A DNA stretch of 64,000 nt from Silene latifolia (taxonomy: Eukaryota > Streptophyta > Magnoliopsida > Caryophyllales > Caryophyllaceae), in contig NC_133534.1 of NCBI RefSeq assembly GCF_048544455.1, positions 123,404,269 to 123,468,268 on the forward strand. The letters run 5' to 3'. Shown piece by piece: positions 13,788 to 24,211 of this stretch (the first letter of the stretch is position 1; every line of letters starts with the position of its first letter). Made by a program: the position numbers and the translations under genes. The notes beneath the pieces were generated by a model. That model made no database searches. It was given only the letters and a program-made list of their open reading frames with translations, and was not told where the DNA came from.

Positions 13788-14357
13788 TGTTTTGGTATTT
13801 TTCTACCGAATTAGGTTAATTAAGGTCAATGCGGTCTTATTCATTGTATGTTGATTGTATCGTTTATGTTAATGCTAAGTATGGAAATTAAGGATGTAAA
13901 TAAAGATTGACACAAGAGATTTGGTGAAGCGGAAAACCCAATGTGGGAAATGACCGCGGGAAGGGACGATAACCTTCCAATGATTGTACTAGCTTTTAAT
14001 ATGAGATTGAGTACAAGGGAGGTGGCGCGATAATACAACTATCACAATGTATTGTGTTTGTATGGTGGTTCTTGAATGATCTTCCTTCGCCATCTTCTTG
14101 GCTATTTATAGGGCGAAAACCCTAGCCGAGTCCAATTCCTTGTATGGTAAGGAATCTTGGTCCCACCGTGCTTCTTTCCATAATCCGCTGCCTTGTATTC
14201 TATTCTCCCTGATCTCCCTAAAATCTCCCTGAGATCTCCCTGGCTTCTATTGTTCGTGGGCCTTTTGTGGCTACTATATTGCTCGGCCCAATTTACTAAA
14301 TAAGTTTTGATGGGCTTACTTTTCCACTAGGCCAATATGCAGAATTTGGCCCAAACA
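13788..14357 (-). repeat. Element A, left LTR (3' LTR)
   Basis: 570 bp, from TGTTTTGG to CCCAAACA, and collinear with 59907-60476. It is followed inside by a minus-strand purine tract (AATTAAGGGCAAAC, about 14358-14371), consistent with the PPT. Confidence 0.95.
14102..14110 (-). promoter_or_regulatory. TATA-like box in LTR of element A
   Basis: The minus strand reads TATAAATAG. The same box is conserved in the other LTR at about 60221-60230. Confidence 0.55.
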
Positions 14358-14693
14358 GTTTGCCCTTAATTCTTTGTGAGACACGCCTTGGGACGTCAAA
14401 TAAGGAATTACCAATTTTCAAAACTCGCGCCGTCTTTGCACAGCTTCCCAAACACTCATCATTGCCCCTACTCCTCCCCCTCATTTCCCGGACTCTATAT
14501 CTCCCTCTCCCTTTATAACCCCAACTACTTCACCTACTTCTCCTATTAACTTCAAAATTTAAAACCTTTACTCTCTCTTAAACCCTTCCTCTTCTCCTTG
14601 CTCTCTCGCCGGACTTCCGTCATTTCCACAGTAGCTTTACTTCATCAGGTACTTCTTTCTTTCTTTAATCTTCCTTCATTTCCTTCTTTAATT

Positions 14694-15290
14694 ATGGACA
14701 AAACTCGCCACACCGCCTCAACCTCTACTCCGGCCGACCTAAACCCAGACCCAACCTTTCCGTCCCGCAATCTCTTTATTCACCCTCACAATTGTGACTC
14801 TTCCCTGATCATCGCTGATATCCCTGTAATCAAAGAAATGTTGGGGCTTGGTGACGGGGTGGATATTGCCATCCCTGAGCCCGACCAGGCCAAAAGGTGG
14901 ATGCCATCCGTTCGGGATGGGTTTGTCTTTACCTTTACCCCTTCAGATACGGTCTTCGCTTCCCCTTCCCTAAACTTATGCAAGATTTCCTTCGAACCAA
15001 CAACTTTGCTATAGCCCAAATTGCTGCCAATATTTGGAGGGTTCTCCTTAACTCTTTGTCGGCCAGTCAGAATACGAGCAGCACCATTAGCCTTGGTGAG
15101 CTGGCTCACATGTATGAGATCCGGTCTCTGGGGAGGGGCCAGTTTTCCTTCCGCGGCCATGACGAGACTCCTTTCAGACATGTGTCGAAGTCGAGGGATG
15201 AAAAATGGTTCGAGTAATTCTTCTATCTGAGGAAGGCCTCCATTCAGCCACCTGCCGATTATATTTTTGAAGACTGGGTTATAACCTCGA
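14694..15290 (+). pseudogene. Antisense ORF of element A, exon 1
   Basis: Plus-strand coding sequence opposite to A's gag-pol direction, starting at ATG 14694 (MDKTRHTASTSTPADLNPD). The first frame reads to about 14900. From there the neighbouring frame carries the typical block GWVCLYLYPFRYGLRFPFPK followed by LMQDFLRTNNFAIAQIAANIW, so one frameshift lies near 14900. A TAG occurs after KWFE (near 15215), yet the frame continues (FFYLRKASIQPPADYIFEDW) to a GTAAGT donor at 15291. Antisense ORFs of this kind are an established feature of several Tat-lineage plant elements. Their function is unknown. This copy is broken. Confidence 0.8.
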
Positions 15291-15360
15291 GTAAGTAGCT
15301 CTCCTGGTGCCTTTTCTTGTTTTTTCAATGCTCACCGGCTTACTTTTTATTTCTGTGCAG

Positions 15361-15516
15361 GCCCCCGCAACCTAACTCGTCTGGGTGACCCAGCGTCTGC
15401 CCGCAACAAACTGTTTTGCATCTCTCTTCCTGACAGGAAGTTTCCTAATCTGCTACCTGGTTTCTCGCCTGCCTCCTCCTCCAACCCCCAACAGTCAGCT
15501 CACAGCATGTCTTCTG
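15361..15516 (+). pseudogene. Antisense ORF of element A, exon 2
   Basis: Preceded by a strong acceptor (TTATTTCTGTGCAG ending at 15360) and followed by a GTATGT donor at 15517. It encodes a basic then Pro/Ser-rich segment (RNLTRLGDPASARNKLF, LPGFSPASSSNP). The 52 codons are an exact multiple of three. Confidence 0.65.
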
Positions 15517-15589
15517 GTATGTCATCTTACATTGGCATGCTAACTGTTTTATTTGACACTTCCGGCGCCTGACGTCTTGCTGATTGCAG

Positions 15590-15862
15590 GTGCCAAAGTT
15601 GATTCTTTGGAGGCTATTCTTCAGAGCGCTAAGAGAAAGAGAGCTGCTGGGAGCCCTGACGTGCCTTCTGCATCCAATAGGAGTGCCCCTGCTGCTTCCT
15701 TCCAGTCTCCTCCTACGCGTTCTAGACTTCCAGCACTGCTCGCCCTGAGCCTCTGGAGGTTAGCCCTATATCCCGCCATCCTCCTACTCCTCCAGTGAGT
15801 CCTGCTGCTGCTGCTAGTGGCGGTATTATTGCCCATTTTCCTGATGGTTTTGGGAATATAGA
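15590..15862 (+). pseudogene. Antisense ORF of element A, exon 3, interrupted by element B
   Basis: The acceptor ATTGCAG ends at 15589. The start encodes AKVDSLEAILQSAKRKRAAG followed by a Pro/Ser-rich tract. The exon is cut at 15862 by element B (TSD ATAGA at 15858-15862) and resumes at 45921. Confidence 0.65.
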
Positions 15863-18006
15863 TGTAATACCCCAATTAATTTAATCTTTTATTTGAGTAA
15901 TTTGTATTATACTCTAATATTATATTTTTAAAAAAAACAATATATCTCAAAGTCGGTTTATTCTTATCAATCCATTCTTCTGAATTCCACCTCTTTACAA
16001 TCAGATTTTCTCATTTCTCACTGGGAGGAGATCAACTTAATTTTTATCAGACTGAATCTCCTAAAGCGTCCTTATTTTCAACTTATTAAGTTTTCATCTC
16101 AACTACTCATTTTTCTCCATTAATTCTCTTTGACTGTACTGCTCCCAATATTGTGCTTTATATGTTGGCCTCGTTTCTTTTACTAGTTCGTTTGGCCCAG
16201 ATCTGTCCTTACATCAGTACATCGGCTTTTGAGGGTATCCTATCATCGATCTTAATTCATTTTAAGGTAACCCGACTTTATCGCCCTACTATTCTTCCTA
16301 TTGCTCGAGGTTATATGAATATTTTTGTATTGGTAGCGATGTGTTGTAAATTGATGTTGAATCTTGTTAAGTTGAAATATTGCAATTCTTGTAATTATTA
16401 ATACCATTAGCTACATATTTTATATTTTCAGTAATTTTGAGTGGTGAAGTGGGTGGTTATGAATTCCCTGTTATTGAAACTCAAGTGTGGAGACGTTTGA
16501 GTAGAGTAGAATTAGTGGGCAATGGATCCTCCATTATCGAAAGGTAAGGTTTTGATGGGTATGGAAATTACTGCCAATAGTTTAATACGGATGAATGGTT
16601 GAAGGAGTTGGTATCATGCGTATCTAGTGGTACATCTGTACAAACCGAGAAGTAGCTTTATCATTTAGAAATATGTTCATAGTAATGATACTTTCTGGGC
16701 TTTAATAATATATAGTATGATAGTGTGATAGATGTTTATTATTGTGAGTAGAACAACATTGAAACGTGGTTTAGTAATTGTTCATAGTCTTATTATCATT
16801 ATCTTTTTACTTCGACTTGTGGGTGAGTAGCTTAGAATTCGTATCCTAAATTGAGAGTGGTTACTGGTATTGAGTTATTAGGCCCGTGTGCTTATGGTCC
16901 AGAGTGACCTTGATTATTAAATTATTTATGTTTATATTCTTTGGATCGATATTGAGATGGAAATTATTGGGTGAAATGTTGACACATCCAATCCCGTGAG
17001 TGGCTGTGCTTCTTTGAAGGCACTAGAATGATTACGATGGGTGATATACTGGGTGTTTCAAGTTAGTATTTGTGACCATTAGGCTCCAATATGTTAAAAT
17101 GATCATGCTTTAGTTAAAATATACGAGCTTGAATATCTTGTGGTCCCTTTTATGTATGATCTACTTATCAAACTTATCAAGAAGAGGTGAAATTGAGTGA
17201 GGTTATTGATAGAATGTTGATTAGGCATGATATATACTTGGATATCATGTTCTTATTACTCTATCAGCTACTCACACTATATCGGGAAAGTATTGAACAA
17301 GCTAAAGTAGTTAAAATGAAGTGTAATGAAAATTGGTAAGTAAGAATCAATAAATTAAGTGGAAATGGGAACTTGCTACTCCGCATTCCATTTTTTTTAA
17401 AAGGTGCAATTATCAGATGTCGTAGATGTACGGTTGTGGACTAGAGATTATTATACTGACTTCAGTCGTAAGTATTTGTTGTTGTCTATCTCCTTCTCTA
17501 TTGAGTTTTAGTTGTTTGGTCATTTGATCACCTGTAACAGGAAGTATATGTAAGTACTTAGAGTTATATTATTTCTCAAGTAATTATACTATTTTCTTTG
17601 TAATATGACAATTCAGATTTGTTTCCGAATTTTACAAATTATTTAGTGTATTTGCTAAAATTCAAAGTCATAAGATTAGAGGATTAAAGTTTAGCTCATA
17701 TCCCGCAGTGGCGAGCCATGCCTTTAGAGTATTATAGTTTGGCTCATAACCAGCAATGGCGAGCTATGCCTTTAGAAGATTATAGTTTGGGTCATAACCT
17801 GCAGTGGCGAGCCGTGCTTTTAGAGGATTATAGTTAGGCTCATAACCCGCAGTGGCGAGCTAGGCATACAAAAAAATGCTTTTAGTAGTCATATTAGGTA
17901 GGGTGAATCCTTCCTCAGCCATTGGATACTATTGTTAGGCCCCATTGGATACTATTGTTAAGCACTGACCTGACATAGAAGTGTGCACGTAAAGTCCATG
18001 GCCCGT
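15863..18006 (+). repeat. Element B, left LTR, first part
   Basis: Begins TGTAATACCCC and is collinear with 43379 onward. It is interrupted at 18006 by element C (TSD CCCGT, 18002-18006). It contains four copies of a 46-bp internal repeat near 17695-17872. Confidence 0.93.
17690..17872 (+). repeat. 46-bp tandem repeat, four units, in left LTR of B
   Basis: Units are anchored on GCTCATAACCCGCAGTGGCG, followed by AGCY.TGCTTTTAGA.GATTATAGTT. Four copies are seen here and three in the right LTR (45203-45330). Confidence 0.9.
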
Positions 18007-18154
18007 TGATGTGACTCATATTTGAGCACATTTAGTCCCCTAATTGAACCTATTTTGCATACTATTATAACATTTCATAGCCATTTTATCCGTCAAATGC
18101 TTTCTATTTTGCCTTCCTAGTGCATTTCGTATGTTTTGTAGGAAGGAAGATAAT
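18007..18154 (+). repeat. Element C, left LTR, first part
   Basis: 148 bp that match the start of the right LTR (39554 onward) until ATAAT (18150-18154), where element D entered. Confidence 0.93.
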
Positions 18155-18184
18155 TGTAATACTCCGTATTTATGAGTCTTGGGG

Positions 18185-18333
18185 TACTCTATCGAGTAGG
18201 CCTTACTCTGTCGAGTAAGGGAGTTTTGCGAAATAAAATAGTTTCTGACCTGTTGGGTACTCGATCGAGTAACTACGATACTCGATCGAGTAGGGGGGTA
18301 CTCGATCGAGTACCATGGCTACTCGATCGAGTA
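18185..18333 (+). promoter_or_regulatory. Palindrome array in left LTR of D (TACTCGATCGAGTA x4, plus 2 degenerate)
   Basis: Perfect copies start at 18258, 18279, 18299 and 18320 (spacing 21, 20, 21). Degenerate copies (TACTCTATCGAGTA, TACTCTGTCGAGTA) start at 18185 and 18204. The array ends about 50 bp before a TATA-like box. Confidence 0.85.
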
Positions 18334-18384
18334 GCCGGTTTACGGGGGTTGTTTTCTCGGGTTTTGTTAATTATGCGATTAAGG

Positions 18385-18392
18385 TATATAAT
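18385..18392 (+). promoter_or_regulatory. TATA-like box in LTR of D
   Basis: TATATAAT lies downstream of the palindrome array, in the expected U3 promoter position, and is repeated in the right LTR (about 33233-33240). Not verified by transcript data. Confidence 0.5.
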
Positions 18393-19500
18393 CTTTTCGT
18401 CATTCATTCTAATTACTTTTCTAAAACCTAAATCACTGTGAGAAGAGAAAGCAAACTACGTTCATCACCTTAATCGCATTGTTAACAAATCCCGGAGCTT
18501 GGAAGGTCGGATTTCACTTGTCTTTACATCGTTGTAATCCTTGCGTCGAGGGTAAGACCTTTATACCGTTTTTATTATATTTCGTCAAAGTTAGTTAAAC
18601 CCTAATATTGGGAATTGGGGATTTTGTTGTGTTATGTGCATAGTAGTAATTATGTGCTTGTATAATTAGGAGGAGGATTCGTAGAGGAAGCTTTTTGACT
18701 TTCAAATTTGTGAGATCGTCGACAATTGTGCTTTCCGGGTAGGGTTTCCTACTCGTATTACTTACATGTGGTGTGGTGTTGTCTTGTAATTAGTATAATT
18801 GGTTGATTCAGACGATGTTGTGATTGTGATTGTGATTGTTTGTCCGTGGTTCTCGAGATGCGTTCTCGGCTGAGTGGAGTCACTTGCGGGAGTGGCTCCA
18901 CGCCCTAGTTTCGCCCTCCGTGGAACCCGCCACGGGAGGGGATGTGCACATTAATGGGACAGGGTTATCGCTCGGTATGATGAGCGGGGCTTAGGTGGGA
19001 ACGGCTGCGGTCCCCCACTGGCAGGGCTGGTCCAGTGGACAGTCGGTGACGGAGATGGGGTGGAGTGCTTGATCGTGTATGATTGTTTGAGTTGTGTTGG
19101 TTAATGTATTGTTGATTATACCTCTTGTGTAAATAGTACTGACCCCGGTTAATGTTTTAAAACCTGCGGTGATCCATTCGGGGATGGTGAGCAGATATTG
19201 AGCGGGTATGACATGAGTCTTTGGGATAGCCGGGATTGCCACGATCGGATGATAGAAGTCTTCCGCCGTAGCCTATTAGTTTTATAGACATTTCGATTAG
19301 TTCGAAGATGTACCGTTTTGAGAACATGTATTAGTATTTGGTTTGGTTTTTGGATTGTAACCTTTCGCTAAAGTATTACTATTTAAATATCGTTTCATTA
19401 TTGTTTATTTGATTATCATTGCCTCGGGTAACCGAGATGGTAACGTCCTTATACCTGAGTGGTCCTGGTAAGGCACTTGGAGTATGGGGGTGTTACAAAA

Positions 19501-19519
19501 TGGTGTCGAGCGACGATCC
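19501..19519 (+). other. Primer-binding site of element D, altered
   Basis: Three bases after the left LTR the sequence reads TGGTGTCGAGCGACGATCC. The relative E has TGGTATCAGAGCGACGAT here, so D's site looks like an initiator-Met PBS with one substitution and a 1-2-base loss. Confidence 0.7.
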
Positions 19520-20055
19520 CGAAACTCGTAACCAATGAACCCAATGAATATAGGGAGTCAATTAAAATGAACCCGGGGTAAAGGTTGTAGGAGCTAATTC
19601 AAAGGCTTGGGAGACGTCCTAAAGTCGCGAACTCGCCCTACAATTTTGAACCTGTCACATGGGGGGAATATCTGTTAAGTCGTATGTGTTGTTTGTTCGC
19701 TGGTGTGTGGATGTGATGAGGTGTGTTGTAAATGTTGGATCTTTGAAGTAGAAGTTGAGAATATGAATGAAATTGAAGAGATATATATATATAGAACTGT
19801 GTTGGAATGAGAAGCATGTTGAGTGATTACTATGTGGCATTAATAACATGATATAATTGTTTGTTAATCGCATGAGCAGTTGAGTAGCTTGGTATGCATA
19901 ACTAGGACATGATATCGTGTTTATAAGCTATTTTACATGTTAGAATATGTCATAGTATGCGGGTAGCATATTCGAGTTAGCAAGACTCGATCGAGTGGGA
20001 CTGACTTGATCGGGTGGGTTTTTGACGTTTTTACGACCAGAATCGAGTTTTAGGG

Positions 20056-20250
20056 TACTCGATCGAGTAACTAGGGGTACTCGATCGAGTAGGGGGTCAC
20101 TCGATCGAGTAGCCTGGCTACTCGGTCGAGTATGTTAGAGGTCAGAAGGTTTGTTTGTGTTCTGGAGTCGAGGTACTCGATCGAGTGTGGGAGGCACTCG
20201 ATCGAGTAGCCTCTTACTCGATCGAGTAGGTTGGGACACTCGATCGAGTA
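20056..20250 (+). promoter_or_regulatory. Two palindrome arrays in the 5' untranslated leader of D
   Basis: First set starts at 20056, 20078, 20098 and 20119. Second set starts at 20174, 20195, 20215 and 20237. Spacing is 20-22 bp within each set. Several copies have C for the first T or G at an inner position. A weaker related stretch lies at about 19983-20020. Confidence 0.85.
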
Positions 20251-20330
20251 GCACCGGGTAGCTGTTGTTTTCGTGTTTTGAGGTTTAGTACATGTGTTTA
20301 TGTCTACCCTTTCTTATATATAGCTTCAAG

Positions 20331-21362
20331 ATGCCGCCTAAGAGAAACGCTTACTATGCGAGAGCTGAGGCCATGAATACGGATGATATTGTTAAGATGT
20401 TGGAGCACCAGGATGCTCTTACTGAGGCCTTAAAGAAAGTGAATAAGGATAAGGAGGTTGATCTCTCTAAGATCAGCCTTTACATAGCTAGGTTCAATCC
20501 AAAGGAGTACAAAGGGACCGGAGAACCAAACCTTCTTGACAACTGGCATCGTGAGATGGAGAATATACTGGACCTGGTTCATTGTCCTGATGAGATGAGA
20601 GTAGAGCAAGCTACGTTCTATCTGAGAGAGGCAGCTGGTGAGTGGTGGGATAAGGTGAAAGTGAGTGCCAGAGAGATGTATGCTAACCAAGGCTTACCTG
20701 CTATACCTTGGGATGAGTTCCGTAGGGCCATGAGAAAAGAGTTTGTGCCAGAGCATGTGAGAAGCAAGCTGAGGGAGGAGTTCGATGGGTTCAAGATGAC
20801 ATCTGACATGTTTGTGGATGAGTACTATAAGCAGTTTAATGAGAAGTCTAGGTATGCTGAGGACATGGGATTGAGTGATGAGAATATGGCGCTGAGGTTT
20901 GAGAGGGGGTTGACCCCTAGGATCATAGATAAGCTCCCTGTAGGAGTCCTTACTGATGTTAAGGACGCTTATGAGAGAGCTGGGAGGGCTGAGAGGTTAG
21001 TGGAGATGGCTCAGGAGAGGTCTGGTGTTGAGAAAAGAAAGGCTGAGAGTGAGGGTGGTGGCCAATCTAATCATTAGAAAGGCAACCACAATCAAGCTAA
21101 GGGGTTTTCTGCTGGGTCAGGGTTTAGTGCTGGGGCTTCCTTCGGGCGTGGCCGTGGGGGTAGCAGTAACAGTTGGGGTATGACTTGCTTTGGCTGTGGC
21201 GGTGTCGGCCACAAGAGACATGAGTGCACGAGTATGCCCGGAGCTTTTCAGGGGACGGGTCGGGGAAGTTATTCTCAGGGACCGGCACAGAGTTATGCGA
21301 GCAACAGACCAAGTGGGTCATGGTCTAACCGGGGGAGCCAGAGCTATCAGAGTGGAGGTAAC
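20331..21362 (+). pseudogene. gag: Element D gag (capsid/nucleocapsid region), one nonsense codon, cut by element E
   Basis: The start is ATG 20331 (MPPKRNAYYARAEAM); the in-frame ATG upstream at 20292 lies in the leader. The Ty3/gypsy gag (retrotrans_gag) core is visible: FNPKEYKGTGEPNLLDNWHR, EQATFYLREAAGEWWDKV, WDEFRRAMRKEFVPEH and MFVDEYYKQFNEKSRYAEDM. A TAG at 21075-21077 (one change from CAG) interrupts a Gln/Gly-rich stretch. The same frame then carries a CCHC zinc knuckle, CFGCGGVGHKRHEC (about 21186-21227), for RNA packaging. Element E enters after 21362, and the frame resumes at 29195. Gag would form the cytoplasmic virus-like particle that packages element RNA. Confidence 0.93.
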
Positions 21363-22404
21363 TGTAACACCCCCATATCCAGAGGAGCCTTAACTAGGCC
21401 TTCCTTAGCATATAAGGGCGTTACCATCTCGGTTGCCCGAGGACAGTAATTATCAAACGTCAATAAAAGAACTATTAAGTTATATTACAAGTGATTTAAA
21501 CCAAAATACGATGCAAAGGTACAACTCAAAGACTACTCGCTATGACCATCATATCTCGTGAAGACTCATCCCCGCCCGGACTTGCCTATCACCAACATCA
21601 ACACCTGCTAAGACCGACTGCTCACCATAAGGGATCACGGCAGACACATAACAAACAAACAACCACACAAGGTCAGTACTGAGACAAGATAAGACAATGG
21701 CAACTACAATCAACAATACAAACAATGATATCAGTCCCAACCGCAATCACAACAATCCAACCAAACCTGTCACTGACTGTCCACTGGACTAGTCCTGCCA
21801 GTGGGGGACCGCAGCCATTCCCACCTAAGCCCCGCTCATCATACCGAGCGATAACCCTGTACATTAATGTGCACATCCCCTTCCGTGGCGGGTTCCACGA
21901 AGGGCGAAACTAGGGCGTGAAGTCACTCCCGCAAGTGACCCCACTCAGCCGAGAACGCATCTCGAGAACCATCAGCAGCAATCACAACCACAAACACAGT
22001 ACAATCATTATATCAAACAACCAAATACAACACAGCCACAATATCCGACACACTAGACCATCTACAGAAACTGAGTAGGCGAACCTACCTTTAAGCAACC
22101 GCAACCAATCCACGCCGACAGACAACATATCCAGCGACCAAGCAAAGCCTATAACCACCATACAAACATCTATTACTAACAAGCAAACCCTAACTATAGG
22201 GACAAAGGCACGGATGATGACTATGACATACCTATTAGGGAGAAACTCAGCAAAAGACCGCTACCCGACTCAAGAGACGCTCTCCTAAGGCACAAGAATC
22301 TTCACAAAGGTTTCCATGGAGGTTTTGAGGTGAAGGGAAGGGAAAGAGGTGACTGAAGGATAGGAGGAAAGTGGCGGAAGTGATTTGCGGACTTAACAAA
22401 ACGC

Positions 22405-22413
22405 GATATAAAA
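22405..22413 (-). promoter_or_regulatory. TATA-like box in LTR of E
   Basis: The minus strand reads TTTTATATC about 20 bp downstream of the palindrome array. It is conserved in the other LTR at about 28957-28965. Confidence 0.5.
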
Positions 22414-22431
22414 CCCTCGCTGAAAACCCGG

Positions 22432-22526
22432 CACTCGATCGAGTACCCAACATACTCGATCGAGTAACCCCCTACTCGATCGAGTAACCTAGATACTCGA
22501 TCGAGTAGCCTCTACTCTATCGCGTA
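22432..22526 (-). promoter_or_regulatory. Palindrome array in left LTR of E (5 units)
   Basis: Units start at 22432 (first base C), 22453, 22473, 22494 and 22513 (degenerate: TACTCTATCGCGTA). Spacing is 21, 20, 21, 19. Confidence 0.85.
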
Positions 22527-22637
22527 CCACTCTTAACACGCACCCCAAGATGGTTTTGGCATACTTTCCTAAGATTACTCCCGCTCCCAAGGACAGTCAA
22601 TGATGGTCAAAGGGCCCCTAAAAGGGCGGGTATTACA

Positions 22638-24123
22638 GTCTTCCCCCCTTAAAAAGAACTTCGTCCCCGAAGTTCAACTCACCTCTCCCGCTCACGACAC
22701 GGAACCAACACAATCTCACCAACCTTCCCAGTCAAACCATTATCTCTTGGCAACACCATTCCCCCCCCCCCCCCCCATGCCATCGTCATCACCGTCTATA
22801 CCTTATACCTAAAGACTCTTACCACTATCACGCAAGCATTATCACCGTTAACTGTCACTCTACATGTGTGCATCAATTATTACTAATGATTAAGTATCAA
22901 ACATCGACTTTGCCATATGAGCCAACGCAAACAACCTTCGGTCATCGTGTGACAACAATTTATCAACCCGAAACGTATCTCATATTGACCTCATGCTGTA
23001 CAATTAACACCGCCGAGTTACTTAACTTATTCTTTTACGGCGCAGCGTGCCGGAACAAAACTCTTTATGACATACCTTCTATTACTTCTACTACAACGCA
23101 CTACTCACTCCACAAACCGAGGTAACCAATTACGCTTCATACAAGTAAGTTTCGAAAATTTTGCAATTAAACAACAAAACCTTCTAAGTAAACAAACCTT
23201 CTAAGTAAACAAAGCATAATTTCGAAATCACCCTTTTATTTCGCGATAATTTTCGCGACATTACTCTTCCCCCCTTAAAAGGAAATTCGTCCCCGAAGTT
23301 CACTACTAAAATTATAGCACATACTACCTATTATTTGCATCAAAACATTAACGAAACCATATTAGTTGTTATGGACATTACTCACTAACTATACACTTGT
23401 TAAAGTAAAAATCATACACTCGCCACCGAAATGACTAGTCACCATTGATAACACATATTAATATGGTATGCACAACTGTACGAGAGGTTACAACTCCGAT
23501 AAATAGGTCGTAATGGGGCGTATGCAATATTAAAGTAACAAGAAATTATTACCGCCTTACTAATTGTGACAAACACGCTTATAAAACTTCAAACACGACT
23601 TCCAACACACGAAATTAACAGTTCAAAGGTGTTACTACGCACTAATAACCACATTAAATATTAAACTTGCCGTTATAAAACAATTGATCATTTCTAATTT
23701 TCAAAACCTCCTGTAACAGTGCTACTCGATCGAGTATGTAGCGGTACTCGATCGAGTGCCATGCTACTCGATCGAGTGTCTTGGCTACTCGATCGAGTAG
23801 CCTACATGTCAGAAACTTTTTCTCATTTCATCCTGTAGCTACTCGATAGAGTACGGGGTACTCTGTCGAGTACCTACAGGCCAATTCCTCATAAAACCTG
23901 TCACGAGTTAACACCCATGCGCATATTTATCATATAAGACCGAGTCGGGACGACTCCCCGACTTCTAATATCCTGCAACCAGTTAGAATATCAAATCCGG
24001 CCTTATGGCCAAACATACAAATCCAACTAAGTCTCAATAATAAAAGGAAACGACTACCAAAGTCTAACAGCAATATCACCATCTAACATCAACTACTATC
24101 AACAAAGATAAGAACGAGGAGTA
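22638..24123 (-). other. 3' untranslated region of element E
   Basis: Non-coding stretch between the ORF end and the 3' LTR. It starts with the PPT context, includes a run of C residues near 22763-22777, and repeats a second PPT-like block (GGGGACGAATTTCC and TTTTAAGGGGGGAAGA on the minus strand) near 23262-23300. It also holds a palindrome array at 23723-23799. Confidence 0.7.
23723..23872 (-). promoter_or_regulatory. Palindrome array in 3' UTR of E
   Basis: Copies start at 23723, 23745, 23765 and 23786 (spacing 22, 20, 21). Two degenerate copies start at 23840 and 23859 (TACTCGATAGAGTA, TACTCTGTCGAGTA), 19 bp apart. Confidence 0.85.
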
Positions 24124-24211
24124 TCACTCCTCCTGCTGCTGCTCGAACATCACCTCATCATTACCACCACCACCTCCGGCCATGCCCGCACCTGATGAAC
24201 CCACTCCCGCA

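Larger units (their letters stand above)
18155..19497 (+). repeat. Element D, left LTR
   Basis: Starts TGTAATACTCC and ends GTGTTACA. It holds the palindrome array (18258-18333) upstream of a TATA-like box, and a conserved block near 18840-19030 (TGCACATTAATGGGACAGGG and neighbours) that also occurs, reversed, in the LTRs of E. Confidence 0.95.
21363..22637 (-). repeat. Element E, left LTR (3' LTR)
   Basis: On the plus strand it runs from TGTAACACCCCC to GGTATTACA. It is nearly identical to 27914-29189 (about 17 differences by eye). Confidence 0.95.

Noticed and set aside
16153-16401. 82-codon frame in B's LTR, repeated at 43672-43920
   Set aside because: Located within LTR copies of a non-coding element. 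Open by chance in both copies through identity of the LTRs.
21549-22453. Open frames inside the LTRs of E (65-68 codons), duplicated at 28225-29005
   Set aside because: Repeated only because both LTRs carry them. There is no domain, and they overlap promoter-type sequence.
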